A DNA stretch of 64,000 bases, taken from Dermatophagoides farinae (taxonomy: Eukaryota > Arthropoda > Arachnida > Sarcoptiformes > Pyroglyphidae). The notes beneath the pieces were generated by a model. It saw only the letters and a list, made by a program, of their open reading frames with translations, was not told the origin of the DNA and did no database searches. Position numbers and translations under genes: made by a program. This document shows, piece after piece, positions 40,087 through 53,400 of this stretch. Where the stretch lies: positions 4,713,501 to 4,777,500 of the forward strand of contig NC_134683.1 of assembly GCF_024713945.1 (NCBI RefSeq). Reading direction: 5' to 3'. Numbering within the stretch: position 1 is the stretch's first letter; each line of letters opens with the position of its first letter.

Positions 40087-42610
40087 GTGTCATTGATAAT
40101 AATGGAAATGGTTATGAAAACTTTACATTTTTGTTGTTGTTCAGATTCTGGTTCTAGTTCCGGTTTAGTTTCATCATCATCATCATCATTGCAATCAGCT
40201 ATGGCCATGCCACCAGAACAGCAGCAATGGCTGCAAAGAAAAATGAAAAAAAGAAGAAAAAGAAAAAGATTCACTGAACAAAACGAACAAATAATAATGT
40301 TCGAACCAGAATCATCTTTATTGCCTTGGGCACAATCATCATCATCGTCATCAGTGTCATTATTAAATCGATTTATCGATACAATTATCAATACTTTTTT
40401 TGTAATGCTAACTTTGTTTCATCCACTTTGTCATTATTATTGTAATATTTTTGTTGTTAATAATTTATTTCGTCAATCAAAACATCAATCATCAATGCTC
40501 ATCATCATTACCATCATTGGATTACTCAGTCCGATCACTGTATTGGCTAGTAATGGTCAATATTTATATCAACCACAACAACAACAGAGAAAACTTCAAT
40601 ATGAATTTCATCCGAATCAAAAACAACATGACCAGCAACAACTTTGTAAGTAGAATTTTTTTTCGTTTTTGTTTTTTGCAAAATATTTTCAATGTTAAAA
40701 TTCGTGCTAATGATGAACCATTAGATGAGTATTTCGACGACACCTTTGCTACTAAAACATTACAGAAAATTGAACATTAATGATGATGATGATAATGGTG
40801 ATTATTCTTGAAAATCATCATCTCATCATCTTGTTTGTTTGTGCAGTGAGAATTTTTTTTTTTGCATAAAATTCAAATTAATTCACCAAAAAAATTAGCT
40901 GATCTTCTCCATGTCTACTGGTGTTGTTTGCAAAGGGTTAAAAGTTATGACTTGGTTTTATGTATGTGTATCCATTTATAATACATTTAACAACACTTGG
41001 CCTTTTCATTTAAATCTTTTATTATAACCGGTTCATGCCATTTACTCAGTCATTTTTTTTTATCACACACACATCAAGCATACATTTCATAGTTTTGAAT
41101 GGAATGGTGTTTGTTTCAATGAAAGAAAAAAAATGATTCCCGGTTTTTGTTTCCAAGTCATCATCATCACTGTCGTCGTCGTCGAATAATGGCTTTTTAA
41201 ATTGAAATTTAATTTAGTTAAAATGTAGAATATATGAGAGAGAATAGTGAAAACGAAAACGATGGCAACACAACGACGATAGTGATAAAAGAGAAGGCGA
41301 GAGAAAAATCCATAACCCCGGAAAATAATGAAAACATTTTGAAAATGAAACCGAAAAAATGAATGAGATGCATGTGTGTGTGTGTGAATTTTGAATATAG
41401 AAAAAATCTGGTTTTGGTTTGTTGAAATGCCTTTTTTTCGTCGCCAGAGAAATAGAAATAAAAAAAATCATCACAAGACAATCAACCAACGAAAAAAGAA
41501 AAAGGAAAAAGCTGTCATTGCATTGTTTCAACAACAACAAAAAAAAGAGACCAGAATTCATTCACTTTCTGTGTTTTTTTCTTTAAAATTTCAATTTTAC
41601 AATTTTTTTTGCTTTCGGTTTGTTTGTTGGAAAAAAAATTTGAAAATTGAATATGATTTGTTTGCAATTTCATCATCATAATTGATCTATATGGATGAAA
41701 AACAATAATTTCTCCATTCTCGACGAACAGATTTGGTCTTTGCTTTTGCGTCAAAGTTGATGATGATGATTTGAAACACGTTGATGGAATTTGAATCGTT
41801 GTAATCATGACGATGATGGTTAAACAAACCAGAATTTATTTTTTTTCAATTTTCCAAAAAAAAGTTGTAAAATAAAAAAAGTCGAGTTGTTGTTGTTGTT
41901 GTTGTGTTTTGATTTCAAATCATTTTGGCATTTGCATGTTTTTTTTGGTGATGATGACGACGACAACAGCAGTAGTGTAGCAGTTATGTATTACATCTGT
42001 CTCTCTTTTTCGTTTTTTTTGGTCCGATTCGTGTTTGTGTGTGTGAAATTTGAATAAATTTTTTTCTCATTTTTTCTCGGAAAATCCTGAGATGCCAATT
42101 TTGAGAATATGAATTGCATACAGCAACTGTTCGGATAGGAGTTTTTTTCCGTTTGTTTATTCAGCCATCCATAAAAAAACATGTAAACCAAGCAAGCAAT
42201 GACCATTCTCATACCGAAACAAACAAACAAACAAACAACACAAAATTAGCCTTTCACCATTCTCATTCTGAAAATGATGAAAACATTGGGAAAATCATCA
42301 GTATTACAAAGGATTTTCGTTTGTTTGTCTGTTTCCATTTCTATTTAGATGATTTTTTTTGCATTTTTGAGAAAAAACTTTTAAAACTTTTTTTTTCTTG
42401 AAATAAACAAAAGTCTCTTAAAAACAAAAAACAAAAAATAATTCCTCTTCATCACATCAGTTTCGCAGAAGAATTTGCCACCAGTATTTTGGAAGACGAA
42501 AAATTTCTTGATGTAAAAAAAATAGAAAAGTTGAAAATGTGAATAAATAAAAAATACAAAGTTGAAAATAGTAGAAATCTTTGCTTCGGTTCGATGGGTT
42601 GACTGTTGTT

Positions 42611-42642
<32 letters not shown>

Positions 42643-45600
42643 ATTGCAAGATGATGATTTAAAACTCTTTTTCTACAACATTACATCGTTGTGATATTCA
42701 TCTGATTAGAAATCTCGGCCATTCGTTATACTCGAATCTGAAAAAGTTTGGTCATCATCGTTGGTTTTATCACATTTTTCTTTGTTTGATCTTGTTTTAA
42801 TGAAAAAAAACCCGGGGCGGAAGGAAGTTGATAAAAAAAATTTCTCAGTTTTCATTCTTTTCATTCTCGTCTCCCCCGTCATTCATATGCCAAATTTAAT
42901 ATTTTTTTTTTCTCCAAAATTCAAGTTAAAACGGATGCGATGACGATGATGATGAGCTGGAGAACTGATCCATTTTTTCTTTTCATTTCCGAATTTGCTT
43001 TTTGAAAATTTTTAGCATCCATTACACACACACACCGACACAAAAGCAAACGAAAATCTATCGGATTTCTTTATTGAGAAAAAAAACACCAATCATTCGT
43101 ATGTTGACAATTTCATCAATCAATCAATCAATCCGAGAGAAAAAATTTAAAATTGAATAACTCTCTCTCTTCATCACTTCAGTAGAGTTTTTTTTATTTT
43201 GTAATTCAAAATGAAAAAATGGAAAGAACCTTTTGACTTTTTTCTTTGTTTCGTTGTTGGATCGATCAATCGATCGATGGGTTATTGAAACATTACCATT
43301 TTCTCCATCACTCTGTGTTCGTTTATTCATTCTTTCATGCACTCATGTTACAGACACTTATTTCGCGAAAAGAATTCATCAAACAACTGCCCATCACCAT
43401 CTGAAGAGACCGGACCGGACCTTCATAAGATCCGTTGATCTTTTCCCTATTTCATTTTCAAAATAGCACAATAATAACAAAGAAAAAAAACAACACAAGT
43501 ATCGAATTTGAAATTTTTCTATTCTCAATTTGCAATGAATACCGAAAAACAAAAACAAAAAGCTTTCCAAGAATAAAGAAAAATTCGGATGCATTTGACA
43601 TTTATTTAGACGACCAAATGTATTTCATATAGTGTCAATTTTCGAAAAACAAAAAATTTTTCCATTTCCATCATCATTGGTGAAGAAACGCCCAGTAAAT
43701 ATATTCATTCATCCATTTTGAATTATAGAATCGTATTCCATTTCGAATGAAATTTTATATTTTTTTTTATTCTTCTTTGAATTTGATCTTATCGATAATA
43801 ATGATGTTGAAATTTATTTTTTCAAACAAAAAAAAAACTGAAATAAATTCAGTGGACAAATTTAAAATTGTCAACGACGACGACAATTTGTGATTGTGAA
43901 AATGAGTGAAAAAATGGAAATTTTTTTTCTGTGAAAAAGCATCATAATAATAATAATCTGATTATATCGATTATGTGAATTGTAAAATTTTTTTGAAATT
44001 TTTCCCAATTCATTTATCGATGAATGATAAACACAAACACACACACAGAGATGTGATCAAATCGGTTTTTTTCGCCATGAAAAATTGTAAATTTTCAAAA
44101 AGAAAAAAATGTCAAGAGAGCAATGAAAATGTCCCAATGTTTGTTGTTGCTCGTTTACTATTATCATGTAAATTTTTAAATTGAGCTGGGCTAGTTTTTT
44201 GGCCTTTTTCAAAATCGTTTATGTTTGTCTGATAAGTAGATTATTATGGCTTTAAAATTTGTTTGGTTTTTTTGTTGTTGGAAAAACTTTTTTCTGTAAA
44301 ACACATCACCATCACCAAATTTGACAAGGTAGATTTGTTTTTTTTTTGATCCTGAAAGTGTTTTTTTCATATAAAAGTTTTGTTGTTTTACAAAATAAAA
44401 TTAGCAGCTAATTAAACATCATCATCATTGTAATTATACACCGGTTGTTCATGAAAATTCTTGAAAAAAAGTTTTCTTGTTCGATGTGTCCATTGTCCAG
44501 GTGCGTGTGTGTATGAGTGGTCAGCATCCATTTTTCCATTCGATTTTTTTTTTATTTTTTTCGTCGTCGTTGGCAGATTTTCGTCACACTTTTTTTCCCA
44601 TAATTGGTTTCCATGTACTCGATGTGTGTGTGTGTGTGAATAGAATACGGAATTTGACAGGCTGATAGCAATGTATTGGAAGAAAAAGATAATGTGTGTG
44701 AGATAAATTCCCCACTTTCTCTCTTTCTCTCTTTCGATTCCATTTGTGGTGATATTGATGGACGCATGTAATGTCTGTTGTTGTTTGTTGTGCGAAAACC
44801 ACAATTAAAAACGACGACGATATGACATGTCAAATGATGATGATGATGATGGTAAAAAGGTGATGCTCAAAGTATGTATTAAAAATAAAAACGAAAACTT
44901 TATCCCGAAATAAAATGGAAATCAAAAAAAAGAAAAGAAAACGTGAACAGCGTTTTTGACAAGCAGCCATCATCATCAAAGGTGCTACAACAATTCTAGT
45001 TCAGTAGTACAGAATTTGTTTGTGGGTGGATGGAGAAACAACATAACTGTACATCTATCTCGTATTCTGGTTTGTGTAAATAGTAAAATGGAATTTATTT
45101 CTATAACGATGATGATCAAAATTCGATTCTGATTTTTTTATTTTATTTCAAACATAATTTTCTTTGTTGTTGAATGCATCCATTTTTGTCATTCTTTTTG
45201 TTCGTTTTTCGAGTAAATGATCATGTTAACTTCTATGCAAGTTTTGTTTATTTATTTTTATTCACCCTGACATCATAAATGTGCGATAAAGCATCCAACT
45301 GCCTTTAGTTTGAATTTGAAATTTGTTTCTCTCCATCATTTGTTCATTATTGAGAATGTCGTTCCAAATAAAAAAAATCAAGTTTGTTTATACATTTCAA
45401 CATGATTGTTATTGTTGTTGTCGACACCCTAAACAGGAAAGAAAATCGGTAAACATAACACACATCAGTGACACATTCACCATCCTGATCCACAAATTGA
45501 TTCCGACTAAAAAAAACAACAACGAAAACATCTTTAGATGGAATAGTTGATGGGAAAAAATTTCCTTGGATTTCCGATTCGAATTTGATTAGTTGCACAC

Positions 45601-47399
45601 AAAAACCGGACACTGTGTTTTGAATCCAAATAAATCCTTCTGTTTTTTTTTGGTCATTAGTATTTTCATTACTGATCACCAATGTTGTTGATGATGATGA
45701 TGAATTTGTCCATTCAGGTTTTTTTCCAAATTTTCTTGTGTTTTGTTGTTTTTGCTTGATATGCAAATTTTTTTCTTTTCCCTACGATACATTGAATCAT
45801 TGTCATGTTGTTATTTCAAGTTTGATTCGGTTTATGTTTACAATATTTACGTTGTTTGTTATTGTTATTGTTATTTGTTGTTATTGCATTTGATAAATAT
45901 TTGCATTTGAGATTTGAAAGCAAGCAAGCAAGCTCCAATTTATTATAATGCAGGATCAAGTTTGTTTTTATTTTTATGATTTTCTTCATGATCATCATAA
46001 ATCGATCAAGTAGCAATTTGGTCCTTTCATAATGATAATAATAAACAAAACGAGAAGTCATTATAAAAAATCAATTTCTAGATTTTTTTTTTTTTTTTGG
46101 CCAAAATAAACTTTGATCCAGATCATCATCTCGATCATGATACTACTACACAGTGTTCCGAATACGATGTGTTTGTTTGATTCGTTCCAATTATTTTGGA
46201 TCATTTGGCATTTTTTTTTTGGTTGTTGAAATTATTGAGATTATCAGCAACGATGAAATTGAAAAAAATGCAAAATTCATCCATTTTTTTGTCGTATTTT
46301 GTTTTAGTTCGAAAAATGATTTACATAAAAACAAAAAAAAACTGGAAAAAAATTGAATTGAATTTTAAAATCGCCCTATTTGTATGATGTCTGTAGGGGT
46401 ATGGAACAACATATTTTTGAAATAGCGTTTTTTTTTTTGCTTTCACAGTATGTAAATGGAATGAAATCTCAGTATATATGTGTCGATACATTATGGTCGG
46501 TCGGTCTGTCGGTTATTCGTTTCGTTCGTTTGTTCTGTTCCGTTGTGTTCATTGATCCAAATAATCGAAAAAAATATATGAGCAAAAAGATGAAAAAAAA
46601 GAGACTAGAACATCCATAATTTTTTAAACGAAACGAAAAAAAATAAATAAATAAATCCATATGCTTTATGGATCGTTATTATTTTCATTTTCATTTTTTT
46701 TCTTGTTGTTTTTCGAGATTCATTTTGATCAATCGGGTAAAGAAAAAAAACTAATGTTTGCATATGTGCGTGTGTGTGTTTTTTTCCTTTTCGGTTATTT
46801 TTTTCAGAATTGAACGGGTTTAATGACTTTCATCAACAACAACAACAACAAGTTTATGGTAGCAGAAACAGCAGCAACATTGGTCGCTATGCTTTCAATC
46901 GATCGCTCGTACGTACATACGTACCGTTTTGGATCGATATTTCTCTCTGCGTGTGTGTGTGTGTGTGTGTATGTGTTTCAAGTATTTCCTGCAGAAAATA
47001 AAAATGGAAAAACCATCGAGAAACAAAATTATTTTTTTTTTCGTTTACTTAAATGTTTTTAATGGCAATGTGAATACTGATGAAATTCAAAACCATACAT
47101 TGATGGTGATTCGTGGAAAAAAAATGAAACTTGGTGACCTGAATTTTCTTTTTTTTTCTCGGTATCCGTATGAATTGACTTTTAATCATTCATTTATCGG
47201 CATACATGCGATGACACACGCACCCAATTTCAATCCATTTGGAAAGAAAATTTTTTTCCTGACCGGTATTATTTTTAATGATGATGATGGTGATGAAAAC
47301 CCAAAAAAGATTTTCGGATGATCATCTTCATCGTTCGTTCTTTGGATTTGTTGTTTTTCTTCAACGAATAAAATAAGAATCTCAGAATGAAAGAAGAAG

Positions 47400-47430
<31 letters not shown>

Positions 47431-50400
47431 ATAAATTATTTTACGCTTAAATAATTTTTTGGATTTTTTTTCTTTCTCGTATCCATTCTTTCACTATCTA
47501 TTCTTATTATTCTGGTTCACTTTCACTTGGAGTGAATAACAAGAATCGCGAAATAAAATAAAATGAATGAATGAATGAATGTTATAGACTTTTTCGGGCA
47601 TTCTCTCGTCATTATCGGTTTCAATCCATAAACACAGCAAGCAAGCAAGCAACCATAGACACACTTAGAATCGTTGAGCTCCGTTGGAGCGAAAGAAACT
47701 TCAACACACACACATACTCAAGTGTTATAAATAAATAAATATACATTCTTTTCATGTTTCATTTTCATTTTTCTTCTGGATACATTCCATTGAATCTATC
47801 ATATCATTCTTATTTGTGATAATTTTCATTCACATAATTGTTGTTGTTGTTGTTGTTTTTTTTGCGGCCAAATCTTGATCTATTCAATATGATTGATCTT
47901 CATTGACAATGGCAAGACAGTGAAAAAGAAATGGTCATTTTCTCATTTGAAGTCAATAATTTTAATTCAACGAAAAAAAAACATCGATTGATTTCAATCG
48001 TCAATCTTTGTAGGGCGTTTCGGTTTTTTTTTTTGCTCGAAAAAAATATGTTTTTATTCCATTATCCACTGGATGAATGATGATACATTATGTTCTGACT
48101 AGGAAAAAAAATGATAATAGTCGATAATAATAACCCTTTTGCCGGCGATGAAAAGTGAGAGCGAGAAAAATCTTTTTTTAAAAATAAAAAAAAATTTCAA
48201 TTTTTCATTCCATGAAAATGTGAAAAAATGGACAAGTAAAGCAAAAATGAGAGAAAAAAAATGATAAAAGTGTTATTAATGGATCATCATCATCATCATC
48301 ATCAGATAATGATGGCATCCAATCCAAAAAAAGCGTCGAAAATGAAAATGATACTACTGCCTACTCACCAACCCAGCCCCAGAAAAAAGCAAATTATTAA
48401 TGATATCTATAAGAAAGCTAACATCAAACATTGTAATGGCCTTTTTTTCTTTCCAAGCAAGTAATTTCAAACTCGATACAATCGATTATTTTTCATATTA
48501 CCACTCTCTCGATTTTCTTATTTCCTTTTTTTTCACTCGATAAAATTTTGAAAATTTTGGAAAACAGAAAAAAATTTTCATCCTTAATCCTTGCCCGTGT
48601 GTGTACGTGAGAATGAATAATGATTCGATATCAGACTCATGCAAACTGAATCGAACTAATAGTCAAAAGTGACTTTGCATCCCGGAATCTTCATCATCAT
48701 TATCATCAACAATTTCATAAATACAAAGTTTAAAATTTGGTTTTTCATTCACATCTCTTGATTATCATTGTGATTGTTTAATTTGTTCATTTTAAATCAA
48801 TCCGATAATTTTTTTTGTGAAAAATAACAACAAATAGTCTCAGTAGACTGAAATTCCTACAAAAAAAAAATCAAAAGTTTTCCTTTTTTTTGGCAGTTTA
48901 TTGACTGTTCTAAATATAAAAACCACTGTTTTTTGTTGTGATTCATTTGCACAAAATTGGAACAACAGATAGGAGAGATAATGTACGACATGCAAAAACG
49001 AATTTATCTGAATCAAATAATAATCGTTTTTTCCGTTTTCGTTGCTTGTTTGTGTGATTTCCATGAATCTTTGTTTTGCATTTTGTTTTTTCGGTTTATT
49101 TTGATTTTCAAACAATTACTTGAATCCATTGTGTATGTGTGTTTGTCCGTTTAGTTGGTCGGTTAGTCGGTAGATCGGCCTCTAGAGATTTGTTCTTGTT
49201 TTTCTATTTAGGTGTTTGCCCAGAATTTCAGGATCTTTCGGCCAATTGTAATTGAATGCATCAATAGAATTTACAAATTCTGGTGTCTTTATTCCGATTT
49301 TTTTTTCGTTTTTCCAAAAAAAACACAATTGGTTTTTTCTTTTGTAAAACAGGAGAAAACCGAAATGAAATTGTCAAGGACAGCTGTGTAGTGTTCGTGG
49401 GATCATGTTATTCCTGAATTTATATTTATAAATGATAATTGATAGAAAAAAATTATTCTCATTTGCATTTTATCTTTTGTCCTTGTGTGTGTGTGTGTTG
49501 ATCAATCAATCATTCAATCAATCGATTTGAAAACAAAAAATTTGGATCAAATCTACATAAATGCATAGCTCATTTCTATGTTATGTGTGTATAACACTCG
49601 TCGATAATGATGATTGGTAATCAATGAAATTGCTAAATGTCATTGAGTCTTTTTTCCAACACACACACATAGGCAGACATTATGATTTTTCTGTTAGTTT
49701 CCGTTCTTTCTGGTCTTGTTTTGTGTATCTGTATCTCTGTGCACGCGGTTCGAGAAAAAAGTTTTCGTGCTTTCATGTCATTGATCAAAATGAATTCAAT
49801 TGAAATGAAACAATTTTTTATCGATATTCATATTGTGTGTTCCTACTACAATACATTTTTCACGCATAGATAAAAGGTCATCGAGGCCATAAGCCAAAGA
49901 GAAAAAAGTTGATCTAGGTCCAATTTTGTTGCCCCCATTCTGTAATTCATCGTTATCTAAATGGAACAAACAAAACTATACTTGAATTCTGAATGAAATG
50001 AATAAAGAATAATGATCATTCATCAGATAATGAACGAAAACAGAATCAGAACAAACAAAAACATATAGAGATACAGAGATGATTTTTGTTTCTCTTGTTT
50101 TGTTTTGTTTTTTGGGTTATCTGTTGTTTATATTTGTTTTCATATGTGCTTATCTAATGGGACATCTATCTTTTCATGACGACGACAAAAGTCTGTGTGT
50201 GTTTTTTGTTGTTTGTCATTATCCTAAATTGATGATAACGAAATGGGAAAACAAACTTTTTTTCTTCCGAGAATTGAAGAATCGAAACAATCATAATGAT
50301 GATATATGCAACATGATGATCGAATTTGTTGTCTTTGTGTATAAACTCAATGGCACTGGTGTTCAGGTTGAAATTTCATGATCACACTTGAGCTTTTCTT

Positions 50401-53400
50401 TTCTTTTTTCATCTTTTACCGGAAAACAAAAACTTTTCATAATCATAATAATGAATGATTCGAACTTTGTTGTTGTTGTTGTTGTCGAGAAAAAAAAATT
50501 GATTGCAATCACACAATGAAAAGTTCACAAATCACCATTCATTCATTCGTTTTTACCGTTTCCGTTTTTCGGGACAAAAAAGTCATTTTAACCTTAAACT
50601 ATAAAACTCATTCTAGATAGAATTGCTGTTGCCATTATCATTATTACCATTACCATCATCATTTCAATAGCTGGAAGAGAATTTTTCTCGATTTTCCATC
50701 GATGATGATGATGATAAATTCTTTTGCCTTATGGTGTATCAGTAGTAATCGTTGCTGCCATAATAATAATAACAATAAATCTTTGGCTTATTGATTATGA
50801 ACACACAGTTTCTACCAAAGATTCGAGTGTGAAAAAAAAATTTGGATATATTTATGTGTTTCTTTCCATGAAAGCATGAAATAAATTTTCTTATGAAAAT
50901 TGGTTTTTGAAAAAAATTTCATTTTTTTTGCATAAGATATATTTATGCAGAATGAAAATAGAAATAGAGAATATGTATAATCTTTGAAGCTTAACGATTG
51001 ATTTAAACAAAATCATCATTACTGTTGTGTTTGCTTGCATCATTTTATTTGAGAATGGATTTGCCAAAAAAAAAAATCAATCAATCATCAATCACAATAT
51101 AGTCAACAACATTCATTCAACAAATCACTTTTGGATTTTCATATTTTTTTCAAACATTTTTTTACGACGAAAATGCAAATAAAATTTCCACTTTTTCAAT
51201 GTGCTAGACAAATTTGTCAATCGATCGATCGATTGTCGTTGTTATGAATGTCAAGCGGTTGTTGAATTTTTCCAGGAAATTTTCAAATTGCTGAAATATT
51301 TCGTTTTTTTCCTTACAACAGCAATTATTTTGATTAATCAAAATAAACAAACAAACAAAACATTAATTAATCACTTTGGCTTAAACCAGAGAGTGAAACA
51401 ACTCTTTATTTGCAAACTACTAATCGATAAACAAAAACTTCCACACATTGGTTGTTTTTTTTATTTCCCGTAGGTTTTCAACACACACAAAAAATTCTAA
51501 TCGATATCCATATTGTAAACATATTGCTGATTTGGATTAATATACGGGTTACCCATCATCATCATCATCATCATTATTTTACAACATAAATAATTTCCTG
51601 ACTATATGGCCATATGCATTGATTGGATTGTGTGTTGTGTTATTAACCCTTTTGTTTGAACACTTAATTCATTGATTGAGGATCGATGTATTTGTTCGGA
51701 TTTTCTCGAAAAATATCCCAAAGGGATTATGAAAAGAAAAATTACCGAAATTCTTTTTTTCAAACTGAAAAAGTTTTTTTTTCTCATTTTTTGCCTCGTT
51801 CCTATTACAAAACAATCACTTTATTCAAGTTCCATAAACGTCAAGTATTTGGAACAGCAACGACAAAGTAAAACCAAGAAAAAATTGAGATAAATTTAAA
51901 TTGATTCTACTTATGGGAAAGAAAACGATAGTTACTTCACTTGAAGAGAAAGAGAGAGAATCAGTGTTTCAATAATGATGATGATATCATGGGGCAGAAA
52001 AACAAGAGAAAAGAATCTCATAATAAAAAGTATCGATAGTATTGTGAATCATCGTCGATAGTAGCAGTTTATTCAAGTTGAATCTAAATAACTTTTTTTT
52101 CCACATTCACTTTATTCGATCCAATCTATCCTATCTGTTCAATGATGTCTGTGTTGGAGATTTTCGAAATTTTTTCGTTTTGTTTTCGTTGCTTGGCATC
52201 GATTGATCTTGATTCATATTCATAGGTTCTGGTACTTTTTTTCAGTTGAAAAAAAACATCATCATCATCAAAATAATCGCCGTTGACGACGACGATCCAA
52301 ACAATAAACAAACAAGATTTCATAGTTGGTGGGCAAACAAAAAAAAATTGTCGCTGAATGATTATATCATACACATTTTGTAACACACACAAACATTGTA
52401 TCAATAATAAAGTATATCGATAACAGCGAAAAATTGAATGACACACACACACACTGCCGCTGCCGCCACCCATAATGAGTTGAGTTGATCGTTCATTCAT
52501 TTATCTCACACAACATTCTTTAACATTAACACAACCATGTTGTATGCCATTCGACATTGGCACATTTGGTGGTTTCTGTGTGTCGATTCTATATTCTATT
52601 CTTATCTCTTACTATTTTTTCATTCGTTTTTCTTTTTTTGCTGGATAAGTTTCTAAGAATTTTTTCCTTTTTTGTTGTTGCTGTTGTTCGGGGTTTTTTT
52701 CGGGAACGATGAATGAATGGAATATCCGTGAAAAGAGAGAAGAAGTAAATAACCGAAAGATTTCTCTCTGTGTTTGTGTGTGTGTGTGCGAAGAGAAAAG
52801 AATGAGAAAAATATGCAATTCAATGGAAATGGATAGATAGAGGATTCGTTTATTTTAAAATTTAAATTCAAGAATTTTCAATACAAAAATTTCAAATCAA
52901 AAAATAAAAAATAAAACACAGTGTGTGTCTCGGTGTGTGAATATAATCGATAAAAATTCTCTTTGTCGTCGTAACAGCAACGAAAGAATGAAAGAATAGC
53001 TACACACGTTCATAGACAATAGTACAATCTGAATCTGAATATATCGCAAGATGAAAATTATTCCATCAGATAGATATTATGTTGAAACTGAATAAAATTC
53101 ACCATTAGAATATATTGATGATGATTACACTCGAGAGAGAGCGAGAGATAGGTTAAATTTACATTTTCCAAGATAAAAAATCAGCTTCATTTCAATTTGA
53201 ATCTGAAATTTTTTTTTTGACACTAGATTCATTTCTGAAAATTTCTTTGCATCGAATTGAACTAACCGGGAAGAAGAAAACATTTAAAGAATCACACCTA
53301 TAGAAAAAAAAAGAATTATAATGGTATGCAGTTGACATTTTTCTTTTTTTACAAATTTTCGACAAAATAAAATTCATTTATTTTATTTGAGCAAAAACAT

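Noticed and set aside
42612-42641. Long T run as the poly(A) tail of a retroposed gene on the minus strand
   Set aside because: No coding remnant next to it and no target-site duplication recognised; kept only as a homopolymer.
45347-45766. 139-codon minus-strand frame in the long intron
   Set aside because: Partly mixed composition but no family resemblance, no signal peptide, and a GAT-derived Ser run; not enough to call a gene.
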